From positions 1-52,131 of the forward strand of contig NZ_ATNM01000146.1 in the NCBI RefSeq assembly GCF_000427295.1: DNA of 52,131 nucleotides, given 5' to 3'. A program made the position numbers and the translations under genes. The notes beneath the pieces are model-generated. The model worked only from the letters and a program-made list of their open reading frames with translations, ran no database searches and had not been told where the DNA came from. Below, piece by piece: positions 21,074-34,900 of this stretch (the first letter of the stretch is position 1; each line of letters starts with the position of its first letter). This DNA is from Cyclobacterium qasimii M12-11B (lineage in GTDB: Bacteria; Bacteroidota; Bacteroidia; Cytophagales; Cyclobacteriaceae).

Positions 21074-21687
21074 TGCTTTTTCTAAAAAAACAATTTCAAA
21101 ATCCTGCTTTGGCCTTTTGTTGGTTGGCTTTGCTTTTGATTGGGGCCTGTAGTGAAGACTACCTTCCCAAACCCAAAGGCTACAACCGCATTGATTTGCC
21201 AATGCGGGATTTTGTTTCTTTAGATAAAAACCTGCCCTACAATTTCGAATATTCCGTTCATGCCCAAATGGAACGGGATTCTTTTAACCTGCAGGAAAAA
21301 ACATGGGCCAACGTCCATTATACCGATTTTGATGCAAGGGTTCACCTGACTTATAAGGCCATCAAAGGAGACAAGGCGCTGTTTAAAACCTATTTAGAAG
21401 ATGCCATGAGCCTTACTTTTAAGCACCAGGTAAAAGCCTATGGTATCGATGAAGCTGTGTTGTTGACACCCAAGGGCTACACTGGTTTTGTCTCTGAATT
21501 AAGTGGAGACGTACCTACTCAGTTTCAATTTTTTGTTACAGATTCCACACAACATTTCCTCAGAGGAGCGTTGTATTTTCAGACAGCTGTTAAAAATGAC
21601 TCCTTGGCTCCGATCATCGAATATATCAAAACTGACATGATACATTTGATCAACACACTTTCGTTTGAATTGAAAATGTCAAATTAA
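21073..21687 (+). CDS. gldD: Gliding motility lipoprotein GldD
   Basis: The protein has 204 residues. A lipoprotein signal (LLLIGACS) places the modified Cys near residue 27. The conserved family start DYLPKPKGYNRIDLP follows, and PYNFEYSVHAQ comes soon after. GldD is needed for gliding motility and type IX secretion in Bacteroidota. I chose the ATG at 21073, which overlaps the nitroreductase stop by one base, over the frame-open start at 21058. Elsewhere gldD usually follows mutY, ssb or gldE. Here it follows a nitroreductase, so the local order has been rearranged. Confidence 0.9.
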   Translation: MLFLKKQFQNPALAFCWLALLLIGACSEDYLPKPKGYNRIDLPMRDFVSLDKNLPYNFEYSVHAQMERDSFNLQEKTWANVHYTDFDARVHLTYKAIKGDKALFKTYLEDAMSLTFKHQVKAYGIDEAVLLTPKGYTGFVSELSGDVPTQFQFFVTDSTQHFLRGALYFQTAVKNDSLAPIIEYIKTDMIHLINTLSFELKMSN

Positions 21688-21782
21688 TTTGGTACCTTTA
21701 ATGAGCATCCCCCAATCTTTTTTCATTAACTTTACTTAGGCCAAGTAGTATTATCCTAAATCATTTACCTATTAATTAATAT

Positions 21783-22850
21783 ATGGCGACGCCGAAATTC
21801 TCTAGACCTAAAATCAATTTCAATCAAGTTGTGAAATTAAGGGTGAGCGAATATTTTAAAGCTCAAAATATCGCTCGTTCAGGAAATTCCCAACTGTTTA
21901 TTAAGGCAGCAATCATTGTTGTGTCCTTTGTATTGTTGTACATCCACCTTGTGTTTTTTACGCCACATTGGATTTTAGGATTGTTTGAATGCTTAATCTT
22001 AGGTGCTTTAACAGCCTTTATTGGCTTTAATGTAATGCATGATGGCGCTCATGGAAGTTTTAGTGACCGGCCTTGGGTCAATACCTTGGCAGGGATGTCT
22101 ATTAATTTTCTGGGAGCAAATGTTTTCATGTGGAAGACAAAGCACAATGTTGTTCACCACTCATTCACAAACGTTGATGGCGTAGATGATGACTTGAACG
22201 CCAGACCATTTTTACGTCTTTCTCCAAGTCAAAAGAAATTCAAAATACACCAGTTTCAACACTATTATTTTATTTTCACCTATTCCCTATTGTATCTCTA
22301 TTGGGTGTTTTTCACGGATTATAAAAAATACGTAACCGGAAAAGTAGGGATAGTGCCTATTCAAAAAATGAAACTGTCTGATCATATCAGTTTTTGGGGT
22401 TTCAAAGCGCTTCATTTGGTGCTTTTTGTAGCCATTCCAGTTTACATGGTTGGTTGGGTTCCATGGTTAGTAGGCTTTCTTGTGTATGGCCTTTTTGCAG
22501 GACTTGTGTTGACGCTTGTTTTCCAATTGGCACATAGCCTGGAAGAAACTGCTTTCCCTGTTCCTGAGCCTGTATCCAATTGTCTGGAAGACGAATGGAT
22601 GATTCATCAGATCAGAACCACTGCCAATTTTGCAACTGGTTACAAAACCCTTACCTGGTTTTTGGGAGGCTTAAATTTCCAAATAGAGCATCACTTGTTC
22701 CCAAAAGTCTCGCACATTCATTATCCTGCTTTGAGTAAAATCATCAAACAAACCTGCAAGGATTATAACATCCAATACCTTGAACACCGACAATTGAGAA
22801 GGGCTTTTATTTCTCATTTCCGTCATTTGAGGGGATTGGGGAACGCTTAG
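21783..22850 (+). CDS. Membrane fatty acid desaturase
   Basis: This integral-membrane di-iron desaturase has 355 residues. Its three histidine boxes are HDGAH at 86-90, HNVVHH at 121-126 and HH at 303-304 in QIEHHLFP. At least four hydrophobic segments lie between them. The QxEHH third box places it with the acyl-lipid or linoleoyl-CoA-type desaturases that act on membrane lipids. It stands alone on the plus strand, with its own 95-base leader after gldD. It probably adjusts membrane fluidity. Confidence 0.9.
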   Translation: MATPKFSRPKINFNQVVKLRVSEYFKAQNIARSGNSQLFIKAAIIVVSFVLLYIHLVFFTPHWILGLFECLILGALTAFIGFNVMHDGAHGSFSDRPWVNTLAGMSINFLGANVFMWKTKHNVVHHSFTNVDGVDDDLNARPFLRLSPSQKKFKIHQFQHYYFIFTYSLLYLYWVFFTDYKKYVTGKVGIVPIQKMKLSDHISFWGFKALHLVLFVAIPVYMVGWVPWLVGFLVYGLFAGLVLTLVFQLAHSLEETAFPVPEPVSNCLEDEWMIHQIRTTANFATGYKTLTWFLGGLNFQIEHHLFPKVSHIHYPALSKIIKQTCKDYNIQYLEHRQLRRAFISHFRHLRGLGNA

Positions 22851-22908
22851 GTAAAAGACGAAAGTTTGTCATTTTAAATAATACCAGCTACATTTGTAGC
22901 AAGATCAT

Positions 22909-22985
22909 TAGGGGTGCCTTAATATAACGGGCTGAGATCATACCCATATCACCTGATCCGGATAATGCCGGCGAAGGGAAATGTG
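22909..22985 (+). ncRNA. TPP riboswitch (THI element)
   Basis: The conserved aptamer parts are in order: GGGGTGCC at 22911, GGCTGAGAT at 22930, then ACCTGATCCGGATAATGCCGGCGAAGGGA ending near 22979. The spacing fits the family. It lies 94 bases upstream of a TonB-dependent receptor on the same strand and should lower its expression when thiamine pyrophosphate is plentiful. Confidence 0.95.
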
Positions 22986-25900
22986 AAATAGCTAATCGTA
23001 CGTAATGCTATTGGGTAAACAACTAAAGTAGAATTGTCCCCTCACTTCTGCTATGTTTAACCAGAAAAATTTATTTAAATGATTCGTATTTGTTTTTCAG
23101 CAATATTTTTATTGCTGTGCCAATTGTCTATTGCCCAAAATAGTATCCATGGGATTATAAAGGATGCTGAAAATGACATGCCTCTTCCAGGTGCTACAAT
23201 TTACATGGAAGGAAGCCAAAAAGGCACTGTAAGTGACCAAAGTGGTGCATTTCAATTGAATAATCTAAATCAAAAAGAGGCCACTCTTCGCATTTCATTT
23301 GTAGGTTATACGTCTAAAACGATAACCGTAGCACTTCCTCAACAAGTAGATTTACTAATCGAACTGAATGCTACCACCCTTACCACTGAAGAATTTATTG
23401 TTTCAGGAACCAGGGCTTCTGAGACCACTCCTACTACCTTTCAAGTGATTGGTAAAGAGACTCTTGGTAAGGACAATCTTGGGCAAGACCTGCCCCTTTT
23501 ACTTAATTACACCCCTTCTATTGTTACGCATTCTGATGCGGGAACAGGTGTAGGCTATACGGGAATGCGGATCAGAGGCACAGATCAGACAAGGATCAAT
23601 GTTACTGTAAATGGAATCCCGCTAAATGATGCTGAATCTCATGGGGTCTTCTGGGTAAATATGCCGGACTTTGCCTCTTCAGTGGATAACATCCAAATCC
23701 AACGTGGTGTTGGAACATCCACCAATGGGGCAGCTACTTTTGGTGCTAGCCTCAACATTCAGACAGACACTAAAAAGGAAAAAGCTTACGCAGAAACGGA
23801 CAACTCCTATGGCTCTTTCAATACAAGAAAGCATACGGTTAAAGCTGGAACAGGATTGATCAATGACAAATGGGCTGTGGATGCAAGACTATCCCAAGTC
23901 ACCTCTGATGGGTACATAGACAGGGCTTTTTCTGACCTGAAATCTTACTTTGTGTCTGGTGGCTATTATGGGGACAAGCATGTATTTAAGGTAAACATCT
24001 TTGCAGGCTCCGAACAAACGTACCAGGCATGGAATGGAGTACCCGAAAATCTACTTGGATCCGATCGGACTTTCAATGGCTATACCTATGAAAATGAAAC
24101 CGACAATTACCAACAAAACCATTATCAGTTCATCTATGCTGGGACATTGAGTGATAATTTGAAAGCCAATTTTGCTTTACATTATACGGCAGGACAAGGA
24201 TATTATGAACAGTTTAGAGGCGACGATGACTTAGAGGATTATGGATTTGAACCTATTCAAATAGGCGATCAGGTTATTAACAGTACCGATATTATCCGAA
24301 GAAGATGGTTGGACAATGACTTTTATGGCGCTGTATTCTCCCTGAATTACGTTTCTACGGATGGGAGATTGGACGCAATTCTAGGTGGTGGGGCCAACAG
24401 GTATGATGGAGACCACTTTGGTGAAATCATCTGGATGGGAATCACTGGCAATACCAATATCAGGGACAAATATTACAACAATGTCGCTGTGAAGGATGAT
24501 AGAAACGTTTACCTAAAAGCCACCTATGAGGTGAAGGAAAGGTTGTACTTGTTTGCAGACATGCAGGTAAGAGGCATTGACTATTCTTTTGATGGTAAGA
24601 ATAGCGATCAAAGAGTTGTTAGTGGTAATCAATCCTACACTTTCTTTAATCCTAAACTTGGCTTGTCCTATGAAACTGGTACTGGAAAAACCCTTTACGC
24701 CTCCTATGCAGTGGCCAACAGGGAGCCAGTAAGAAGTGATTTCACAGATTCTCCAATCTCAGAAATCCCAAGACCTGAGAAACTTAATAATGTGGAGGCA
24801 GGAATTAGGGTGAAGAAATCCAACTTCCAGTACAATGCCAATTTGTACTATATGGGTTACAAGGATCAACTTGTGCTTACCGGCCAGTTGAATGATGTTG
24901 GTGCTTATATTCGTGAGAATGTAGCCAGTAGCTACCGAGCAGGAATAGAACTTGACGGTGCTGTAGTGCTTTCACCCAAATGGACGCTTGGAGGTAACAT
25001 CGCATTTAGTCAAAACAAGATTGACAGCTATACTGAGTACAGTGATGTGTATGACGAGAACTGGGCTTTTACAGGGCAGGAAAGCATTACCTATACCAAT
25101 ACAGACATTGCTTTCTCTCCTGACATTGTAGCTAGTGCCATTATAGACTTCAGGCCAATTAAAAACCTGGAAGTAAGTTTGCTCAACAAATATGTTGGCC
25201 AACAATTTTTGGACAATGCGCAACAAGAAGCAAGGAGTCTGGACGCCTACTTGACATCTGACTTAAGATTTATTTATTCCTGGAAACCTGGCTTCGTTAA
25301 AGAAATGGTGTTCTCCGGTAAGGTTAATAATCTATTCAATAACCTTTACGAGCCAAATGGATACACTTTTGGTTATTTCGTTCCTTCCAGTGAAGGACAG
25401 GGCATGGAGCGTATAGCAGAAAACTATTATTACCCAATGGCAGGAACCAGCTTTATGGCTGGTGTAGCTATCCGTTTTTGATATTTCGGGTTCAAGAAAT
25501 AGAAATAACCTTTAATATTCAAATTTTATTGAAAATGCTCCTAGGCTTAAGCTTGGGAGCATTTTTATTTTATGGCTTGCCCATGGGTTTGAAGAATGAG
25601 TTTTTTTGCCAGATAAGGAGATTTCTTGATCACATTAACAGCAATATTGGAGACGAAAGGAGCCCCGAAAAGCCTTTGTACGGCTCTTCCAGTTCTCAAT
25701 CGGCTGTAAAAATACTGGTTCCAGGCTTTGGCGTATTCTTTTTGAATCATTTCTAATTTCTTATGCTTTAGTATGGCCTCAGCGGCCAGCTTACCTGTAT
25801 GAATAGCGATGGCCATACCATTGCCACACAAAGGTGTTATCATGCCGGCGGCGTCTCCAATCATAAGGACTTGGTTTTCTACTGGAGATTTGGTGGCGAA

Positions 25901-28900
25901 ACTGATCTCATTGATTACCTCAGGTTTTTCCCATAAAAATTCTGCTCGATTGTAGATCTCTTTGATATGGGGGTTTTTAAACAAGTATTGCTCCTCCATG
26001 TTTTGAATGTTGCCCGCAACTTTTAATTGCTCCCTGCTTCCCAAATAGCAAACGTTAAACTGGCCATTTTCTATTTTATTGATGCCCAGGTAGCCGCCAT
26101 TATAATTGTGTAAGGCCACCATATTTTCCTCATGCGCTATTTTAATATGGTATTTGATGCCTACATAAGGACTTCGGTGTTTCAGGTAACTTCGGTTAAG
26201 GTATTTGTCTATTTTGGATCTTTTGCCATAAGCGGCAAGCACGATGGGGGAAGTCAGTAAGTGCCCTTCATTGGTAGTTACCTCAAATATTTTCCGGTCT
26301 GGCTTGTAATCGATCGTTGCTGCCTGGGTTTTTAAGAGAAATTTCACCCCAATTTCTTGACATTTTTGGTACAGGAAGTGGTCCAGGTGGTATCGGCTAA
26401 TTCCAAATCCACCCAAGCCCAGTGGGACTTCAGCCATGGCTCCGTTGACGGCACTAAGCCTGAAAGTATTGATTTCGGCAGGTTCAAATGAGAAAGGGAA
26501 TAACTCTTTTTGGATTAGGAAATCCCTAACCTCATTGGAAATGTATTCACCACAGACCCTGTGAAAAGGATAACTCTTTTTTTCGATTACAAGAACACTT
26601 TTACCCGCCTTTGCCAGAAGGTAGGCAGAAATAAGGCCTGAAAGCCCACCTCCAATGATTGTAATTTGATTTTTATCCATGTTTTTTATTAACAACCGGC
26701 GCCAGTAATGGTTTGCGGCTATTTGATTTAGGTGCTGGCTTTTACCAAGTTTACGAATTAAAATTTTAATTTTGGCTCTCTATTATTCCTAACTTAATTA
26801 AATGAACCCATATGTTAAAGTCAAAAGCAAGCATTTTGATTTTGCTGTTAGTAAGTTTTGGCCTGAATCTAATTTCTACGGATTTGGCAGAAGCTCAGCG
26901 AAGAAAGAAAAAAAAGGACGAGCAAGAAGTCAAAGATCCGGAAAAAAAGCCGGTGAAGAACAAGGATGGATTGAAATCCTATGAAGACATTATCAAAGAC
27001 AGTACCCAAACCAAGCCCGGACTTTTTACCGTTCACAAGGTGGATGAGAAATACTATTATGAAATTCCTGAAGCAATGCTTGGTAAGGAAATGCTCATGG
27101 TCACCACTATCGCCAAGACTGCCAACGGCATAGGTTATGGTGGAGAGCGAACCAATACCCAGATGCTTCGATGGGAAAAGAAGGACAAGAACATCCTGCT
27201 AAAAGTGGTTTCCTATGCCAATACTGCAGCAGATTCACTTCCAATCTATCAGGCTGTAAAAAACTCCAATTTGGAACCTATCCTGTACCGGTTTGACATC
27301 GAGGCCAAAGGCAAGGATGGAAAAGGCTGGTTGATAGAAGTGTCTGACCTTTTTTCCAAAGACATACATGCACTGGGCTTACAACAAAGCCGAAGAAAAG
27401 GGTATAAAGTGACCCGCTTGGATACGGACAGGTCTTATATAGAAAGAATCAGTCCTTACCCGACCAATATTGAAGCGAGGTATGTGCTGACCTATGCTGC
27501 GTCTGAAGCGCCCTCTAATAGTGCCACGGGACTTATTACCATAGAGATGAATAGCAGCATGGTATTGCTTCCTGAAGAGCCTATGAAGCAAAGGTTGGCA
27601 GACCGAAGGGTTGGCTGGTTCAATACCAGGGTAACAGACTATGGATTGGATGCGCATAAAGCAAGTAAAAGGACCTACCTGGACCGCTGGAGACTAGAGG
27701 TAAAGGAAGAAGACCTGGAAAAATTCAAAGCAGGTGAATTGGTAGAGCCAAAGAAACAAATCGTCTATTATATAGATCCCGCTACTCCTTCTCAGTGGGT
27801 GCCTTACCTAATAGCAGGCGTAGAGGATTGGAATGCAGCTTTTGAAGAAGCTGGATTTAAAAATGCCATCACAGCGAAAGAAGCCCCAAGTCCGGAGGAA
27901 GATCCTGATTGGAATCCGGAAGATGCAAGGTATTCTGTAATCAGGTATTTTGCCTCAGACATTCAAAATGCTTATGGACCGCACGTTTCAGATCCCCGTT
28001 CTGGTGAAATTATAGAATCCGATATAGGCTGGTACCACAATGTGATGAACCTGTTGCGCAACTGGTTTTTTGTACAAACTGCAGCAATCAATCCGGAGTC
28101 AAGAGTAATGCAGTTTGAAGATGAAGTGATGGGAAGGTTGATCCGTTTTGTTTCTTCTCATGAAGTGGGGCATACCCTTGGTTTGCCACATAACTTTGCT
28201 TCTTCCTTTGCCTACCCTGTAGACTCTTTGCGTTCGGCCACTTTTACAGCCAAGTATGGTACCGCACCATCACTTATGGATTATGCACGTTTTAATTACA
28301 TTGCTCAGCCAGAAGACAAAGGGGTTCATTTGTTTCCTGAGGTAGGTCTATATGATAAGTTTGCTATTTCCTGGGGATATAGGCCAATTCTTGAAGCCGA
28401 AACGCCAGAAGAGGAGCAGGCGATTTTAGATTCCTGGATAGTTGCCAAAAATGGAGATCCTATCTATCGCTATGGCAGACAGGGCAATACTTATGACCCT
28501 AGTGGGCAAAGTGAGGATTTAGGAGATGATGCCATGAAGGCCTCAGCTTATGGCATCCAAAACCTAAAACGCATCCTTCCAAACCTAATTGAATGGACCG
28601 GCGAATTGGACAAGCCTTATAAGGACTATGATGACCTTAGTGAGCTTTATGTTCAAGTTTTAACCCAATACAATCGGTACATGGGGCATGTCAAGACCAA
28701 TATTGGAGGTGTATATGAAGTTTATAAAGCCATTGGGCAGAACGAAAATGTTTATACCCATGTAGACAAGGCCAAGCAGAAGGAAGCCATGGACTTTATC
28801 CAAAAAGAGCTCTTTACGACTCAGGATTGGCTGATAGATAACAATATTACCAACAAAATTCAAGATTTAGGGGTTCTGGACAGGGTCAGGAAATTGCAAG

Positions 28901-31900
28901 TAGGTACTTTGAATGCTATTTTGGACTGGGGTAGATTAGGAAGGGTGATTGAAAACGAGGCCTTTAACGGTTCCGAAGCATATAGCTTACTGCAATTGAT
29001 GACTGATTTAAGAAAAGGAATTTGGGTAGAGCTTACCACAGGTGAGGCCATTGATGTTAACAGAAGGAGTCTACAGCGAGCGCATATAGAGAAACTTGAA
29101 GAGCTAATGACGAAGGATGCCAGCGGAGGATCAGCTTCCCTGATAAATGCCTCCCAGTCCGATATTCGTGCTGTTTCAAGGGCTTCGTTAAATGTAATTC
29201 AAGGAGAAATAACTCGAGCGATTCCTGGAACTTCAGACACCATGAGTAAAATTCATCTGGAAGACAGTTTGGAAAGAATAAAAAACATTTTGGATCCCTC
29301 TTGAGCGAGTGGATAGAATAGGATTAAAAAATAACCCCACAGGCATTGCCTGTGGGGTTATTTTTTGTTCAATTTTAAGGTTTGCTTAAGGGAAGACTCT
29401 TATTTGTTCCAGATTTCCCAGGCGGCCTCTGCCTGTAAGTGAAGCATTTCTATTCCATTTTTTGTTTTTGCACCCATCTTTGCAGCAGCAGTCATCATGG
29501 CCGTCTCTGTAGGATTATAGACCAGGTCATAATACCAATTGCCTTTATTAAATTTCGAGACGGGCAGGTCAGGCATTGCTTCAATATTGGGGAAAGTACC
29601 CAAAGGAGTTGTGTTTATGATAAGTGGATAATTGGATAGGTAATCAGGAGAGGCTTTAATCTTATCGTAACTGATAATGTCCTTGGCTGAAGGATCAGGA
29701 TTTCGGGAAACTTTTAAGTAAGGAATTTCCAGGTCATTTAATGCCTGGCAAACGGCTTTTGAAGCGCCACCAGTACCCAGAATTAGTGCTTGTGGTCTTT
29801 CTGCGCCCAACCAATTGGTCAAAGAAGTTTTAAAGCCATAATAATCCGTATTGTAGCCGACCAAACCATCAGGAGTAAGCTTGATGCAGTTCACCGCTCC
29901 TATGGCCTTACATGCTGGGTCAAGGTTGTCCAAATAGGGGATGACCTGTTCTTTATAAGGGATCGTTACATTGATGCCTATCAACTCCTTTTGTGCGTCA
30001 ATAATTCCAGGTAAATCCTTGATATTGGCGATTTCGTACAGATCGTATTGACAATCTGGCTTTCCCTCCCGGGTAAATTTATCTGAAAAATACTTTTTTG
30101 AAAAGGAATGTGTTAATGGGTAACCTATTAAACCAAATTTTCTCATTCTTTTCTAAAATTATATGCTATTCTTTCAAGCCCAACTACAAGGATTACTCCA
30201 ATTAAGAATGCCATAATGGCGATTAAAAAAGCAGGTTCCTGGCCTGTCTCGGAAAGATAAACATGGGGTAAAATGTTTTCTGTCAAAAATGGTTTTTGAG
30301 TACCTGAGCTTGACATTCTATAGCTGAGTATTTTTTTCCAAGGCCAGATTTTATTGATAGAACCTATCATGAAACCTGACAAAAAAGACAAGGTAATGGC
30401 GTGGTAGTTTTTCAAGAACCAAGAGATCACCCTGCTGAACAGAAGTAAGCCTGTAATGCAACCCAAGGCAAAAACAGCCAAAACGGCGAAGTCTCTTTCA
30501 TTGACAGCATGGAGGATGTATTCGTATTTCCCTAGAATAAGCAATAGGAAACTGCCTGATATCCCAGGGAGGATCATTGCACATATGGCTATGGATCCGG
30601 AAATAAAAGTAAACCAAATGTTATTCGGGGAGGAAATCATCGGTAGTTCTGTGATGAAATACGCAATGACTACCCCTGCCGGGAACATCAAAATGGCTAC
30701 AATGTTCCAGCGCTTAATGTCCCGCAAGATTATGATCGCACTGATAAGTATCAATCCGCAGAAGAACGACCACAAGGGAATAGGATACTTTTCTATGAAG
30801 AACGTTATGGCTTTCGAGAAAGCAAAAATACTTGTAAGGATTCCTAGAAACAAGGTCAGCAAAAAGCTTGCATTTACATGTTTCCAGAAAGCGACAATGT
30901 CAAGCTTAGTGAGGAGTTTTAGGGCCGTTAGGTCAAATGAATTGATACTCTCCAGGAGCTCTTCATAGATTTTTGTTACCAGTGCAATAGAGCCCCCTGA
31001 AACGCCGGGGACAATGTCAGCACTTCCCATACCCATGCCTTTCAAGAAAAGCAATGCCTTCTCACTAAACTTATTCATTGGTTGGACTTTTTAATAAAGA
31101 GATGTGAAATTTATTTATCTAAAAAGAAATCGAAAGTATCTCCTCTTAGTCCAAGCCTTAATGTTTCCAAAGGAATGATTTCATTAGGTGCGATATTTCC
31201 CAGGTTGACATTTGTCCCTAGTAGTTTGATAAACCAGACCTGCTGTTCTTTTTGTGGCGCTTCCCAAAGGATTTTTTCTTCTGGAACTTGGGTCAAGATT
31301 TCTTCTACAAGACCTTGCCTTACTTCTCCTGAATCCCTAAAAAGACCTACGGTACCACCTTCTCTGGCCTCACCGATTACTTTCCATGCGCCAGCACTTA
31401 ATTCTTTTTGCATTTGATCAATCCACTTGTACGGAGGAATGATTTTAGCAGCATCTTTAGAACCTACTTCCGAAAGAACTGTGACATCTTTTGCCAAGGT
31501 TCTAATGTATTCGCATTTCTCGTCGTGATCCAATGTGATGGATCCATCAGAAACCTCTACAAACGAAAGCTTGTATTTATCCAAAAGCCTTCTGTAATCA
31601 TCAAATTGATTCCTTACGATAAAGGCTTCAAATAAGGTTCCACCGAAGTAAACAGGAATTCCTGCAGAGCGGTAGATATCAATTTTTTCTTTGAGCTTGC
31701 TTGTGACATAGGAAGTGGCCCATCCTAATTTTACGATATCTACGTAATCTCCGTTAGACTCTAGGAAATCTTCCACCTCTCTTAGACTTAAACCCTTGTC
31801 CATCGCCATGGTGTATCCGGTATTTCTAGGCTTTTGCGTTCTGAATGGGATGCTATTTAGGATGTAATTCATTCAATATAATTTTGATAAAATAGATAAA

Positions 31901-34900
31901 TAAGAGTTTCTATTCTTTTGAACCCTCTCTATACTGGTTAATTATTTTGTAAATTGCCTTCTGTTGTTCCAGTTCTGGCATCAACTCATAAAGGAGGACG
32001 TGTTTTTCAAAGTCCAAAGTTAATGCATTTTCCAAAATTGAAAAGGCTTCTTTGTATTTACCTGTCTTAATCATGTATACTACCAGTCGATAATACAAGG
32101 ATGCTTCTTCAGGCAATTCTTCTAATCCTTCCGTAATTACATCTTCGGCTTCTTCAAATCGGTTCTGGTCAAAGTAAATCAAGGATAAGTTGACATAGGT
32201 TTCTAAAATGCCCGGTTCCAGATTAATAGCCTCTTCATAGGCTTCGGAACTTGATTGGAGATTTCCCAATTCGTATTCAGCATCGGCAAGCCCTACCCAA
32301 TAGGTCGCATTCTCTGCCGTAAGCTTAATGGCTTTTTTGAAATAATGAATGGCCTCAAAATATTTTTTCTTTTTGACCATGCACATCCCTAATCCAAACC
32401 ATGCATCATCGTATTCGCTGTCTAACTTCGCTGACTTTTTGAAATACTTAAAAGCCATATCAATCTGATCTAGCTTTTCATAGGAAGCAGCCAGGTAGCA
32501 GCAATTTTCAGCATTGCTGCCTTCACAATTTATGGTGTTTTGATAGGCTTCCAGTGCTTTTTCATACTGGTTCGTATTCATTAGGGCATTGCCCAAATTA
32601 AAATAAGCCGAAGCAAAAGTGTCGTCTATCAGAAGGGTGTATTCGTAGGCCTCAATAGCATCCTCAAAATTCCCCAGGCGGTTGTGAACAACGCCTAAAT
32701 TGTACCATGCGTTGGCATTGTAGGGGTCATGGTCAATAAACTCCTGGTAAAAAGCCAAAATTTCATCAAAGGAGCCTTCTTCATCCGTCAGCATGGCCAA
32801 CTGAAACAATGCATCCTCGTGGTTGATTTTGAGTTTTACAGCTTCCTTAAGACAATCTATAGCCTCTTTATTTTTATTTTCAATTCTGTAAAAATTACCT
32901 AAAAGATAAAATACCTCTGCCTTGTCTTCTGCCAATGGCATAAAACCATGAAGTAACTGAATTGCATCAGCATTTTGATCAAGAATGGACATGGCATTGG
33001 CCAGTGTCAGTATGATGTCTTCATTGTTTGGAGAGATATTGTTTAGGTTTTCAAGAATTTCCAAACCTTCTTCCACGTCATCTAAAAAAATCAAAGATTG
33101 AGCCATCAATAATTTGATTTCTATAGAAAAAGGGAATTTTGATATCGCCAGTTGGCTGGTCTTTAATGCTTTTCTGTATTTAAAATGTTCATGGTAATAT
33201 CTAATGATATCCTCTAATTCTTCCTCTCCGAAAAACAAGTCAAGGTTTGCGCTAAGTGAGTTTTCAAACCTCTTAACCAATTCTTTCTCTTGATCTGATT
33301 GATTATCAAAATCTCCTGTCATAGGTTTGATCTATATTTTAAACTTAAGATACCAAATATTTTCTTTTTGAAGTGTTATCCACTTAAGTATTTAAGGTTA
33401 TTTAACGGGGCTTTATTTTTCACTAATTTATTGATTTAGCCCATTTAAATGTGTCCCTTAAAGGGGTATAGGTATACTTTGTTAATTCGTTAATTTTAGT
33501 GTTGTCATATTCTATTTTGGTCTGTGCTGATTGAATCGTTTGCCGGGTAACAGGAATTTTATTTTTAGCAAAATAATTGTAAAACATAGACCAATTGACG
33601 ACCATTTTGGCCATCAGGTTATTCAACGGTTTTTTGGGAGGTTTTAATTTAAATTCTATGGCCATTTCTGTAAAGAATTTCTCATAAGAAATGGCTTCCT
33701 TACTTAGGATATAGCGGTTTCCCCATGATTCTGATTCTATGGTCGTTGTTATGAGCGAAACGGCATCCCTGATGTCAATATAGTTTACATCACCGATTGG
33801 ATAATACCGGTTACCTTCTAAAACATACCTGTAAATCTGGCTGCTGCTTCTTTCGTCGCTTACCTTGGCCAGAAGAATGGATGGATTAAATACCATTACC
33901 TCAAGACCTTCCTGCGCGCCTCTCCATGCTTCAAGTTCAGCAAGGTGTTTGGAAATGGCATAGGGGGTGTTGAGCGTCGAATTGACCCATTTTTGATTTT
34001 CGTTAATACGGGGAATTGAGTCACGCCCAAGAGCCGCTACAGAACTAATAAAAACCAGGTTTTTACAATTTGTAGTGAGCATGGCGTTGACCAGACAGGC
34101 TGTCCCTTGCGTATTGGTTTGAAGCAAGGCTTCTTTTTTAGATTCATCAAATGAAACCATACCTGCAGCATGAATTACCATGTCTTGTTCTTTACAAGCT
34201 TCTATAAGTAATTCAACGTCTGTGATTTCGCCTTCATACCAATTGATTTGGGAAGACAAGTTTCCAAGAAGTGCTGTGCTGCTATTTGATCTTTTGAGGC
34301 CCGATACAATTGCCTTACCAGCATAGCTTTTAGCTAAATAGCTTCCCAATAGTCCGGTAATGCCGGTAATCAATATTTTTTTCACACGCAATAACGCTTA
34401 CAGGTTTTTTACAAATTTTTATTCCACAAATCCAATTCCTGCAATTTGTCAAAGTATTTACTATGTGGCAATCTTTCCATGGCATCAAGGTACTTTTCAT
34501 TGTGACAATCTGTCCCAACCAATTTCACCAAACCCTTGTCAATTATTTTTTCAGCAAACTTTTTCACTCCTTTGGAATAGTATCCAGTAAGAGAAAGCAA
34601 GTTAAGCTGAAAAGGAATGTTCCTATCGACCAGGGCATCAAGGGTTTCAGGTTCCTGATGCAAGTAGATGTACCTTTCTGGGTGTGCAAATACAGGCTGG
34701 TAACCTAACATTTCCATTTTGAAAAATGTTTCCAAAAGAATGTGAGGCTTGCTCATAAATCCTGTTTCCACTAGCACCATCTTGTTGGTGCCAAATGAAA
34801 GAATAGGTTCATTGTTTTCTATTTTCTCATAGAATATTTCATCCAGATAATATTCTGCTGCAGCTTCCAATTCGATGTCAATTCCAGCTTCTTTTACGGC